Part shown: positions 7,989 to 15,868 of the stretch, one piece after another | Position numbering within the stretch: the first letter of the stretch is position 1 | How the letters are laid out: each line of letters begins with the position of its first letter | From: Chitinophagaceae bacterium | Lineage (GTDB): Bacteria; Bacteroidota; Bacteroidia; Chitinophagales; Chitinophagaceae | Direction: 5' to 3' | DNA: 57,995 nt | Assembly: GCA_025933775.1 (NCBI GenBank) | Contig: JAICZH010000004.1 | Coordinates: 1-57,995, forward strand | The notes under the pieces: generated by a model | The model's input: the letters and a program-made list of their open reading frames with translations, nothing else | What the model was told of the DNA's origin: nothing | Database searches by the model: none | Made by a program: the position numbers and the translations under genes

Positions 7989-8042
7989 GCGGGAATAGCT
8001 CATTTGGCAGCGTCCCGAAACTTCGGGACCAAGTTCAAATGA
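7989..8042 (+). pseudogene. tRNA-Gly relic with a palindrome in place of its middle
   Basis: Bases 7989-8010 (gcgggaatagctcatttggcag) match the 5' part of a glycine tRNA, including acceptor 5' strand and D arm. Then a hairpin, arms gtcccgaa (8012-8019) and ttcgggac (8022-8029), replaces the anticodon arm. A T-loop-like gttcaaat follows and no acceptor 3' strand remains. It lies directly before an intact tRNA-Gly. The inserted hairpin is a different sequence from those in the tRNA-Leu copy. Confidence 0.6.
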
Positions 8043-8063
8043 TAAAAAAGTTTTTTACAAATT

Positions 8064-8136
8064 GCGGAAATAGCTCATTTGGTAGAGCGCGACCTTGCCA
8101 AGGTCGAGGTGGCCGGTTCGAGCCCGGTTTTCCGCT
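8064..8136 (+). tRNA. tRNA-Gly, anticodon GCC
   Basis: 73 nt. Acceptor GCGGAAA pairs with TTTCCGC, discriminator T at 8136, no encoded CCA. Anticodon stem-loop GACCTTGCCAAGGTC gives GCC. T-arm CCGGTTCGAGCCCGG. A strong terminator follows at 8145. Confidence 0.95.
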
Positions 8137-8144
8137 CACTGTTT

Positions 8145-8168
8145 CCCGACTATGTCGGGTTTTTTTTT
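8145..8168 (+). terminator. Rho-independent terminator after tRNA-Gly
   Basis: Stem CCCGAC (8145-8150) / GTCGGG (8154-8159), three-base loop, then nine T residues. Confidence 0.9.
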
Positions 8169-8178
8169 GAATGTGTTT

Positions 8179-8264
8179 ACCCGGGTGGTGGAACTGGTAG
8201 ACACGCAGGACTTAAAATCCTGTGATCAGCAATGGTCGTGTGGGTTCAACTCCCATCCCGGGTA
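8179..8264 (+). tRNA. tRNA-Leu, anticodon UAA
   Basis: 86 nt. Acceptor ACCCGGG pairs with CCCGGGT, discriminator A at 8264, no encoded CCA. The anticodon loop CTTAAAA in stem CAGGA/TCCTG gives UAA. A long class-II variable arm (TGATCAGCAATGGTCG region) identifies leucine. It starts only 11 bases after the tRNA-Gly terminator T-run. Confidence 0.94.
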
Positions 8265-8268
8265 CAGC

Positions 8269-8296
8269 GCCTCAGCAAATTTTGTTGAGGCTTTTT
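8269..8296 (+). terminator. Rho-independent terminator after tRNA-Leu(UAA)
   Basis: Stem GCCTCA (8269-8274) / TGAGGC (8286-8291) followed by TTTTT. The 280 bases from here to the next gene hold no recognisable gene. Confidence 0.85.
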
Positions 8297-8578
8297 AATG
8301 ATATGTATTTTGTGTATATTTTTTTTTCTCATCGGGGTTGAAAATAATCAATAATCATTTTCTACTAAGGTTAAAAACACAAATAAGTAAACAATATGCA
8401 TCAAGTTTTTTTTATCACCTTTTAAAAACAATTTACAAAATATACATTCAGGTATGTTATTTGTAAAACCTTTCTTTGAATAACATCATTATTTTTTTAA
8501 AATAGCACTAATGCATTCGATAAAATATGATTCGCTATTTTTTTAAATAAAAGGTATCTTTATTTACTATAAAAACAA

Positions 8579-11500
8579 ATGAAAAAAACAGAAAAAAAAT
8601 CCAAAGTTGTTTCTTCGCCCGCATCGGCATCAAAAGATTTTTTTCCTGTTGTGGGCGTTGGCGCTTCTGCCGGCGGCCTCGAAGCCTTCAAAAAATTAAT
8701 AAAAGCCATCCCCGCAAATTCAGGAATGGCCTACATTTTAGTGCAGCATCTCCATCCGGGTTTTGAAAGCGCACTGCCCGAAATATTACAAAGAGAAACG
8801 GCTATACCGGTAGTGGAAATAAGCAACAATATAAAAATATATCCCGATCATATTTTTGTTATCCCTTCTAATAAAATACTTGCTGCAACCGACGGCATGC
8901 TGAAACTGAGCGACCGAAAAAAAGATGAAAAGCCTAACATGATTATTGATACTTTTTTTTCAACCCTTGCAGAAGTACATCAATCATTTGCCGTAGGCGT
9001 CATTCTTTCCGGCACCGGAAGCGATGGCACCGCCGGGCTGAAAGATATTAAAAACCAGGGTGGCTATACATTTGCACAAACCATGGAAAGCGCATCTTAC
9101 GATGGAATGCCACAACACGCCATTGAAGCCGATGTGATAGACTTTGTACTTGCTCCCGAAAATATTCCTGCAAAGATTATAGAATTACAAAAATCTTTTA
9201 GCATACCGCCCCTTGGCGATGATATCGTTTTAAAAGATAAAAATATTGAAGAAGGCTTTCGGCAAATACTTGCGCTGCTGCGCATCCGCATGAATATTGA
9301 TTTTAATTTTTATAAACAAACCACCGTGCGCAGACGCATCATACGCCGCATGGTAATTCTTCATTTAGAAACATTAACTCAATACCTCGATTATCTTAAA
9401 AATAATAAAACCGAGCTGGATATTCTTTTTCAGGATTTGCTTATTCCCGTTACTTCTTTTTTCAGAGATCATATAACGTATGATATATTGGGCGCAGATA
9501 TAATTCCTCAACTTATAAAAGATAAATCGGTACGCAATCCGCTGCGGGCTTGGGTTGCAGGCTGCTCTACCGGGCAGGAAGCCTACTCAATCGCCATGTA
9601 CCTTTACGATTATATCAATGCACACCAGCTCAGTGTGAGAGTACAAATATTTGCTACCGATATTTCAGAAAAATCTATTATAAAAGCAAGAACCGGCATC
9701 TATAGCAAAAAAGAATTAGACGATATTAATGAAAGCCAGATACCACAATATTTTAATAAGATTGATGGCAGCTACCAGGTAAAAAAAGCCATCAGAGATA
9801 TGTGCATATTTGCCGTGCAAAATTTTTTAAAAGATCCTCCTTTTGCAAAAATGGATTTTATAAGTTGCCGCAATGTGCTTATTTATTTTACTCCTTTTTT
9901 GCAAAGAAAAGCGCTCACCGTTTTTCATTATTCGCTCAACGAAAAAGGAATTTTATGGCTCGGTAAGTCGGAAACGCAAGGCAATTCATCAGAATTATTT
10001 ATTCCTTATGGCAAAGATAAATTTTATGTAAGAAAACAAGGTTCAGGCAAGTTTATGAATGTAGCCAGCGAGCGAAGCGAAGCGGTAGCCACAGAAAAAA
10101 ATTTATTACAAAGCAAAGAAATAAAATCGGAAGACTTTCAAAAAAATGCTGATGAAATATTGCTTTCAAAATATACACCCGCCGGCGTGGTAATAGACAA
10201 CCAGTGGGATATTGTACAGTTTCGCGGCGCCGTGGGCGATTTCCTGGAACCCTCGCCAGGTAAGGCCAGCCTCAATATTTTACGAATGGCTAAAGACGGA
10301 CTTGCTTTTGAACTGCGCAACGCTTTGCAAAAAGCAAAAGTAACCAAAGAAACTTTTTTGCGAAGCGATATATCGCTTAATAATAATGAGTATATAACCA
10401 TTGAAGTAGTTCCGTTGGTAAATATGACCGACCTGCATTATCTCGTTCTTTTTAAAAAACAAGAAGGGCTTCAGCAAATTGAAATTACTGCAACGGGAAC
10501 AAAAAAAACAAAAACAAAAACAGACCGCAAAGATGCACGCATACACCAGCTTGAAAAAGAACTGGCGCAGGCACGCGAAGATATGCGCTCCATCACCGAA
10601 GAGCAGGAGGCAGCCAATGAAGAGCTGCAAAGCAGCAATGAAGAGCTGTTGAGCGGAAGCGAAGAATTGCAAAGCCTTAATGAAGAACTGGAAACAAGTA
10701 AAGAAGAATTGCAAAGCACCAATGAAGAATTGATAACGGTAAACCAGGAACTGTACGACCGCAATGAACAACTGAGTCAATTGCGCACATTTGCCGAAGC
10801 CACCGTGTCTGTATTGCACGAGCCGCTGCTGGTGCTCAATAAAGATTTTATAGTTACCAGCGCCAACAATGCTTTTTACAAAACATTTGAAATAACGGAA
10901 GAACAAACGCTCGGTAAAAATTTATTTACGTTGCAAAATAATAAATGGAATATTCCCTCATTGCACGATGAATTATTAAACATAAAAAACGAAAAAGAAA
11001 AATCCATTTCAAAAGAGTTGGAATTTACATCCAGCAGCGGTGGCAAGCGCACCATACTCTTTAATATGCAGCCGATAAAAAGAGAGAATGGGGAAAAACT
11101 TATTTTATTGGCGATGGATGATATTACCGAACGAAAAGATATTTCTAAAAATCTTAATGAACAATTGCTCGAAAGAAAGCAGAGCGAAAAAAACTTAAGA
11201 TTGATATTGCAATTTATGCCCCAAATGATGGTAACCTTTTCGCCCGCCGGAGTTGCTACTTTTTTTAATCAATATTTTCTGGATTACTCCGGCCTCACCT
11301 TCGATGAAGCTACCATTGGCAGCGGCTGGAAATTTTTAATACATCCATCCGAAATGGAATCGCTTACCAGCATGGCAAAGCATTCATTTAAAACCGGCGA
11401 AGATTTTTACAAAGAGATCAGGATTAAAAGATTCAACGACGGCACGTATCGCTGGAACATAGCAAAAGGAACACCCATTAAAGATAAAGAAGGAAAAATA

Positions 11501-12241
11501 ATATCGTGGATAGGAACCGCTATGGACATACATGAGCAAAAACTAAAAGAGCAAAAGAAGGATCAATTTATAAGCGTGGCCAGCCACGAAATGAAAACGC
11601 CGCTCACCACTGCAATGGCTTATTTGCAATTAGTGGCCCAAAGCATTGATAAAGGAAATGATAATTTGATGATGTACACCAGGAAGGCTACTGAAAGCGT
11701 GCAACGCCTCAACAGCCTGATAGCAGAATTGCTGGATGTAAGTAAAATACAACATGGCCGCCTGGCTTATAAAGTAGTTATTTTCGATTTTAATAAATTG
11801 GTAGATGAAACCATACAAAGTATTTTGTATTCATCGCCCGAATTTATTATAGAAAAAAAAGGATCCCTGGGCCGGCAGGTGGCCGCCGACAAAGACAGGC
11901 TGCAGCAGGTTTTGATCAATTTATTTTCTAATGCTATAAAATATTCTGCCGAAAATCACAAAATAGAAGTAAGCATTAAAGAAGATGAAGAAACATTTAC
12001 CGTAGCCGTAAAAGATTTCGGCATCGGCATTACCAGAAATAATCTTACCAAAATATTTGATCGCTATTACCGGGTAGAAGATGATGCGGTGCACTCGCAG
12101 GGGCTGGGCATCGGCTTATTTATTTCGCAGGAAATAATACAAAGGCATGGCGGCAGGCTGTGGGCCGAAAGTGAGCCGGGCAAAGAAAGCATATTTTATT
12201 TTTCCATGCCGTTTACATCGGATCCAAATGGAAAAAAATAA
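8579..12241 (+). CDS. CheB-CheR-PAS-histidine kinase fusion protein
   Basis: 1220 residues, soluble. Order of domains: CheB methylesterase (about 22-205; VGVGASAGGLEAF with the catalytic Ser, HLHPGF, SGTGSDGTAG); CheR methyltransferase (about 225-470; RRIIRRM helix, SAM site AGCSTGQEAYSIAM, CRNVLIYF); a long glutamate-rich coiled coil (about 654-737); two PAS domains (about 745-985); a HisKA helix with SHEMKTPL (His about 1002); and an ATPase domain (QVLINLFSNAIKYS, DFGIGI, IFDRYYRVED, GLGIGLFIS). CheB here lacks its usual N-terminal receiver. No chemotaxis gene (cheA, cheW, receptor, flagellar) is nearby, so it probably does not act on classical receptors. It may sense through PAS and signal to a receiver such as the one at 12593. 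Confidence 0.95.
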   Translation: MKKTEKKSKVVSSPASASKDFFPVVGVGASAGGLEAFKKLIKAIPANSGMAYILVQHLHPGFESALPEILQRETAIPVVEISNNIKIYPDHIFVIPSNKILAATDGMLKLSDRKKDEKPNMIIDTFFSTLAEVHQSFAVGVILSGTGSDGTAGLKDIKNQGGYTFAQTMESASYDGMPQHAIEADVIDFVLAPENIPAKIIELQKSFSIPPLGDDIVLKDKNIEEGFRQILALLRIRMNIDFNFYKQTTVRRRIIRRMVILHLETLTQYLDYLKNNKTELDILFQDLLIPVTSFFRDHITYDILGADIIPQLIKDKSVRNPLRAWVAGCSTGQEAYSIAMYLYDYINAHQLSVRVQIFATDISEKSIIKARTGIYSKKELDDINESQIPQYFNKIDGSYQVKKAIRDMCIFAVQNFLKDPPFAKMDFISCRNVLIYFTPFLQRKALTVFHYSLNEKGILWLGKSETQGNSSELFIPYGKDKFYVRKQGSGKFMNVASERSEAVATEKNLLQSKEIKSEDFQKNADEILLSKYTPAGVVIDNQWDIVQFRGAVGDFLEPSPGKASLNILRMAKDGLAFELRNALQKAKVTKETFLRSDISLNNNEYITIEVVPLVNMTDLHYLVLFKKQEGLQQIEITATGTKKTKTKTDRKDARIHQLEKELAQAREDMRSITEEQEAANEELQSSNEELLSGSEELQSLNEELETSKEELQSTNEELITVNQELYDRNEQLSQLRTFAEATVSVLHEPLLVLNKDFIVTSANNAFYKTFEITEEQTLGKNLFTLQNNKWNIPSLHDELLNIKNEKEKSISKELEFTSSSGGKRTILFNMQPIKRENGEKLILLAMDDITERKDISKNLNEQLLERKQSEKNLRLILQFMPQMMVTFSPAGVATFFNQYFLDYSGLTFDEATIGSGWKFLIHPSEMESLTSMAKHSFKTGEDFYKEIRIKRFNDGTYRWNIAKGTPIKDKEGKIISWIGTAMDIHEQKLKEQKKDQFISVASHEMKTPLTTAMAYLQLVAQSIDKGNDNLMMYTRKATESVQRLNSLIAELLDVSKIQHGRLAYKVVIFDFNKLVDETIQSILYSSPEFIIEKKGSLGRQVAADKDRLQQVLINLFSNAIKYSAENHKIEVSIKEDEETFTVAVKDFGIGITRNNLTKIFDRYYRVEDDAVHSQGLGIGLFISQEIIQRHGGRLWAESEPGKESIFYFSMPFTSDPNGKK

Positions 12242-12268
12242 TAACAAATCAAACCTTACAAATTTTTA

Positions 12269-12290
12269 TTAACCTAACAGGTTTTTTATT
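12269..12290 (+). terminator. Weak terminator after the CheB/CheR kinase gene
   Basis: A short stem AACCT/AGGTT around AAC (12270-12282) is followed by a run of T. A complementary copy, AAACCTGTTAG, occurs at about 12317-12327, so a longer alternative hairpin is also possible. Confidence 0.4.
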
Positions 12291-12324
12291 TTCAAAAAAA
12301 TAAGTAAAGAATAATTAAACCTGT

Positions 12325-12490
12325 TAGTTATGAATGCATTTGCGCCATCAATTGCATCGGTTTTTAACCCGATGTAAAAAAAATTGATACAGGCTTTAGC
12401 CAAATTTTTTATTTAATTTTTTTGACTAAAGCCGAAACACTTGTAATCATTGAACCCACAGGCTAAAGCCATGTGGCAATTCGAACGGGC
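12325..12490. repeat. REP-like intergenic hairpin region
   Basis: This 350-base gap holds no gene but several inverted repeats. CATCGG/CCGATG lie at 12355-12374. GGCTTTAGCC (12392-12401) is matched by its exact reverse complement GGCTAAAGCC (12461-12470), with an extra CTAAAGCC at 12426-12433. Flanks TTGATACA and TGTGGCAA extend the arms imperfectly. It resembles extragenic palindromic units mobilised by Y1 (RAYT) transposases, but no transposase is in this window. Confidence 0.45.
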
Positions 12491-12592
12491 AGCATGTCAA
12501 AAAAATGTCAGATATTTTATTTTTTCAAACAATTCCATAACTTTAATATCCCGTTTTGAAAACTATTGTTTTAAAAATTCTAAAAACTGCAA

Positions 12593-13006
12593 ATGAACGC
12601 CAAAAAAAACGGGCTGGCCATTCCTTCAAAAAAAAATAATAAAGCGCCGTGTATTTTAATTTATGATGATGATGCAGAAATTTTATTTCTGTGCAAAATA
12701 ATACTATCTCAATTGAATTACCGGGTAGAAACACTTCAGCAATGCAACGATATAATAAGCGATGTCAAACGCATAATGCCCGATATTATTTTAATGGATA
12801 TATGGATACCTGAGATTGGCGGAGAAAAAGCCGTAAGCATTTTAAAAAAAAATCAGTTAACCAACTATATTCCGGTTATACTTTTTTCAGCACATGGCGA
12901 AGTAAAAGAAATCAGCCGGAGAGTGAGTGCCAATGGCTATCTTGAAAAGCCATTTGATATAAAGGTGCTGAAAAATACTATTGCAAAAAATATTTGCAAA
13001 GATTAA
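12593..13006 (+). CDS. Single-domain response regulator
   Basis: 137 residues, a stand-alone receiver. An acidic pocket IYDDDAE follows a basic N-terminal extension of about 18 residues. The phosphoacceptor is Asp in IILMDIWIPEIGG (near 66), the switch residue is Ser in LFSAHG and the conserved lysine is in YLEKPFD. There is no output domain, so it acts by protein contact or as a phosphate carrier. It follows the CheB/CheR-kinase on the same strand 350 bases later, and that kinase is the likeliest donor (inference). The 458 bases after it, up to 13464, hold a repeat element, a possible small RNA and a terminator. Confidence 0.92.
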   Translation: MNAKKNGLAIPSKKNNKAPCILIYDDDAEILFLCKIILSQLNYRVETLQQCNDIISDVKRIMPDIILMDIWIPEIGGEKAVSILKKNQLTNYIPVILFSAHGEVKEISRRVSANGYLEKPFDIKVLKNTIAKNICKD

Positions 13007-13067
13007 ACTTTTGAACTGCTTTACTAACGGCACCGCCTACACGAAAATAAATTAGTAACAATTTTTT

Positions 13068-13169
13068 AGTATTGCAAAGAATGCAAATGTTTCGCAAAGA
13101 TCGCAGAAAGATTTTCCTTCAATTATAAAATAATGTCTTTTTTTTCTTTGCGTTTTTCATTGCGATCCT
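13068..13169 (-). repeat. ~100-bp CGCAAAG element, copy 1 (inverted relative to copy 2)
   Basis: Read on the minus strand this 102-base segment aligns along its whole length with 14185-14285, roughly 80% identical by eye. Shared blocks include ATGAAAA, CGCAAAGAAAA, ATAATTGAAG, CTTTC and GCGATCTTTGCGA. Each copy begins with CGCAAAG-type and ends with CTTTGCG-type motifs, so each is itself an imperfect inverted repeat. Confidence 0.8.
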
Positions 13170-13261
13170 ATTTTGTAAAAAAATTTTAATCCGATAAATT
13201 AATTACTAAATTATGACTTGAAAAAATTGTAATTATTCTAAAATTTTTCTATTTTGCAAGA

Positions 13262-13354
13262 GTTGTAAAAATTAAGTTTATTACACACATTTAATTTTTA
13301 TGATAAGTTAGTTTTGGTACGGCTCCGGTTTTTACCGGGGCCAATTTTTTTTTT
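13262..13354 (+). ncRNA. Possible short untranslated transcript ending in a strong terminator
   Basis: A promoter-like TTG, 20 bases, TATTTTG ends near 13258. About 60 bases without an open frame follow, then a strong terminator at 13321. No neighbouring gene obviously needs this terminator; the preceding receiver gene stops 310 bases earlier. The promoter is one base short of the TAnnTTTG consensus, so this is only a candidate. Confidence 0.25.
13321..13354 (+). terminator. Strong Rho-independent terminator
   Basis: Stem GGCTCCGG / CCGGGGCC (one G-T pair) around TTTTTA, followed by AA and ten T residues. It ends either the candidate small RNA or read-through from the receiver gene. Confidence 0.85.
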
Positions 13355-13464
13355 GTCTTTCAATTAAAAATCTTTTGAACCGCAAAGGCACAAAGGCGCT
13401 AAGTTTCGCATCGCCAAATTTTTTTTTTGATACTTTTACCACTTTACTTTTAAAAATTAAACGA

Positions 13465-14157
13465 ATGAAAAATATGATTATCGGCATAAGCGATTGCGGT
13501 AAATTTTTCAATTATGAAAATTGGATGAAAGAGCCGGGAATTGAAATAATAAAATTAAGCTACCGCCAAAATAATTTTAATGATATTGAAAAATGTGATG
13601 GAATTGTATTAACTGGCGGCGAAGATGTAAACCCGAGGTTATACAATCAGCCTGAGTTTTTGCGATACTGCAACCCGAAAGAAATTGATGAAAAAAGAGA
13701 TGAGTTTGAATGGAAAATATTGCAACATACCGAAGAAAAACAAAAACCATTATTGGGAATATGCCGCGGATTGCAAATAGCAAATGTATTTTATGGCGGC
13801 ACATTAGTTCCGGATATACCTGCATTTGGAAAATACAATCATTCAAAATTTGAAAATAAAACCGACAGAAAACATTGGATTGATGTAGATACTAATTCTT
13901 TTTTATACCAGATTGTTTCAGAACAAAAAGGAGAAGTAAACAGCGCACACCACCAAAGTGCAGATATGCCAGGATATGGTCTGGTGGCTAATTCCATGTC
14001 GCCCGACGGAATTATCGAAGGAATGGAGAGAAGGCTGGAAACACAATCATTTTTATTATTGGTGCAATGGCATCCTGAAAGAATGGAAAACCTGCAAAGT
14101 AACTTTTCAAAAAATATTAAACAAAGTTTTTTGGATGCAGTAATAAATGCAAAATAA
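13465..14157 (+). CDS. Class I glutamine amidotransferase-like (gamma-glutamyl hydrolase/PuuD family) protein
   Basis: 230 residues from ATG 13465; upstream in-frame codons run through repeat DNA and have no family match. Motifs are those of the peptidase C26 group: GIVLTGGEDVNPRLY, the nucleophile elbow LLGICRGLQIAN (Cys), VNSAHHQS and the His-Glu pair in VQWHPERM. Relatives hydrolyse gamma-glutamyl bonds, for example gamma-glutamyl-GABA in putrescine breakdown. The substrate here is not determined. It is monocistronic and enclosed by two inverted copies of a ~100-bp repeat (13068-13169 and 14185-14285), so its position may result from cassette-like movement. Confidence 0.88.
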   Translation: MKNMIIGISDCGKFFNYENWMKEPGIEIIKLSYRQNNFNDIEKCDGIVLTGGEDVNPRLYNQPEFLRYCNPKEIDEKRDEFEWKILQHTEEKQKPLLGICRGLQIANVFYGGTLVPDIPAFGKYNHSKFENKTDRKHWIDVDTNSFLYQIVSEQKGEVNSAHHQSADMPGYGLVANSMSPDGIIEGMERRLETQSFLLLVQWHPERMENLQSNFSKNIKQSFLDAVINAK

Positions 14158-14184
14158 ATTAAGTGCAAGAAAAATTGTATCGCA

Positions 14185-14285
14185 AAGGACGCGATGAAAA
14201 CGCAAAGAAAACAAAGATGCTGATTCATAATTGAAGTAAACCCTTTCAGCGATCTTTGCGAGACCTTGGCGATCTTTGCGTTACT
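14185..14285 (+). repeat. ~100-bp CGCAAAG element, copy 2
   Basis: A full-length imperfect match to the reverse complement of 13068-13169. It contains CGCAAAGAAAACAAAG, ATAATTGAAG and two GCGATCTTTGCG blocks. A third partial piece, CGCAAAGGCACAAAGGCG, occurs at about 13379. It occupies most of the gap between two convergent genes. Confidence 0.8.
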
Positions 14286-14328
14286 AAGAAAACGAAAACT
14301 CATTCATTATAATAATAGTTTGTGGTTA

Positions 14329-14892
14329 TTATATTAATCCTGTCAATTTATAATAACCAATGTTAAGTATGTCTTCAACCGGGTTATCAGTTTGCGAAAG
14401 AACAATACGATATTTGTTTTTAAATTCAACCGGAAGAATATCTTCAATTTCAAAAACATCATCCACATCTACACCATACTTATCATCAATGTGGGAAGTG
14501 GCTCCCGTAAAACCAGTGTGTTTATAAAATGCTGTTTGCTTAGCGGCTTGTATGGCAACTGATTTATTTTCGCAAGCGACTATCATTTTATAATGATATT
14601 CTTCAAATTCATTTTTTTTATATCCGCCAAGGTTCAAAAAAAATAATTTCTTTTTTTTATCTTCATCAATTGAAAGTGTTTGTTCTCTATTTACCACATG
14701 CACACTGCATCCATCCACATAATTTATTTGTCTCCATGCATCAATATGAATTTTTCCGCTTGCCTCAGGCCAGGCTTCTATCATAGACGGGGCCAGGCTT
14801 TTAATGGATTCGGCAATTCCAAAAAAAATATCATGTTGCTCTGTGTTTCTGCCCGGTGGAGTGCATCCTAATAAAATCATAAACAGTTTCAT
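14329..14892 (-). CDS. DUF1543 domain protein
   Basis: 187 residues. The N-terminus KLFMILLGCTPPGRNTEQHD and the following FFGIAESIKSLAPSM, KIHIDAW and VDGCSVHVV match the DUF1543 pattern, which is repeated in the second half as FLNLGGYKKNEFEEYHYK. These are small cytosolic proteins of unknown function, common in Bacteroidota and Gammaproteobacteria. It begins 17 bases after the DUF4184 gene stops and is probably co-transcribed with it. No catalytic residues are known for the family, so no function is offered. Confidence 0.82.
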   Translation of the reverse strand: MKLFMILLGCTPPGRNTEQHDIFFGIAESIKSLAPSMIEAWPEASGKIHIDAWRQINYVDGCSVHVVNREQTLSIDEDKKKKLFFLNLGGYKKNEFEEYHYKMIVACENKSVAIQAAKQTAFYKHTGFTGATSHIDDKYGVDVDDVFEIEDILPVEFKNKYRIVLSQTDNPVEDILNIGYYKLTGLI

Positions 14893-14909
14893 GAAATAAT
14901 ATTTTTATT

Positions 14910-15683
14910 TTATTTATTTCTTGCTTTATTGAGCTTTTTATACATCTGTCGTTTTTTATTTTCATTAAATACAATTGATAAAAATACAATGCCGATTAAT
15001 GCGCCGGAGATCATTGTTACAATTACATCTTCGTGCCTGTGATGATGCAGCAGCGAATCGAGGTACAATCTTGCACTCAAAACAAATATCATTATTAAAA
15101 AAACGATCAGCCAAAAATTGAAAATATTTTTATGACCTGTATATTTCACTTCGGGAAAACGGAAAATATACATGATCATAATGAGGCCGCCCACCACCGA
15201 ACTTGCATATTGAAAAATAGTGGCACCGAAAAATGAATAACTTAATACATGTGTTTTTTCACTCAATGCAGGAATGGATTCGGCAAAATAACCGCCATCG
15301 TGCGTAAAGCTATCCCAAAATAAATGCGAGGCAATGCCCACCAGCAGTGAAATAATTACCACGATTACATTTTTACGGAAATAATTATTCCAGTTAAATT
15401 TTTCAAAAACCGAAAACCGTACATTGAGGCTAAAAGGAAGATATTGAATTAAAGTATTTCTTACTACATTATGAAAAATAAAAATCAGTGCAAGGCCCAA
15501 AGGAAGATCGAACCAAAACATACCGGGCCACGTATGGCTATATTTACTGAAATCTTTCATCCGGATAAAATATTCAAAGTCGGGCGTCATGCTTCCCATA
15601 ATTAAACCGCTGAGTGAATAATATTTTTTAGGAAGATAGGTAGCAGGCAACACGATAGCCGGGTGAGAAAAAGTAAAAGGCAT
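14910..15683 (-). CDS. DUF4184 multi-spanning membrane protein
   Basis: 257 residues. The N-terminus MPFTFSHPAIVLP, then GLIMGSMTPDFEYFIRM, and later ASHLFWDSFTHDGGYF, give His/Asp-rich motifs typical of DUF4184, related to the zinc-dependent phospholipase C / YdjM-type membrane hydrolases. About five to six hydrophobic segments follow. The likely place is the inner membrane and the activity is unproven. It is the first gene of a two-gene unit with DUF1543. The 185 bases between it and cysM hold nothing recognisable. Confidence 0.82.
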   Translation of the reverse strand: MPFTFSHPAIVLPATYLPKKYYSLSGLIMGSMTPDFEYFIRMKDFSKYSHTWPGMFWFDLPLGLALIFIFHNVVRNTLIQYLPFSLNVRFSVFEKFNWNNYFRKNVIVVIISLLVGIASHLFWDSFTHDGGYFAESIPALSEKTHVLSYSFFGATIFQYASSVVGGLIMIMYIFRFPEVKYTGHKNIFNFWLIVFLIMIFVLSARLYLDSLLHHHRHEDVIVTMISGALIGIVFLSIVFNENKKRQMYKKLNKARNK

Positions 15684-15868
15684 TATTTGTTTATAAATTT
15701 TTTTTAAATGATAAGATATTTGAGTGTTGTAGTATCAGAAATTATTAAAAATAATTGAAAATAATTTTTATAGTATTTGTAAAATTATTAATAATGTTGA
15801 ATGGGAAAAGTGCTTTATAAAAAAAGTATGTTAAGAAAAGATGGCAGATTGGTTTTTTATTTAAAATT

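Noticed and set aside
8095-8298. A 67-codon open frame across the tRNA region
   Set aside because: It crosses tRNA-Gly, its terminator and tRNA-Leu; these RNA genes explain the sequence fully.
10280-10906. A 208-codon minus-strand open frame inside the CheB/CheR kinase gene
   Set aside because: It is the antisense of the Glu-rich coiled coil, giving Phe/Gln-rich low-complexity protein; no gene signals.
13375-13464. Upstream extension of the glutamine amidotransferase to 13375
   Set aside because: The added 30 residues are encoded by CGCAAAGG-type repeat DNA and poly-T; the family N-terminus begins at ATG 13465.
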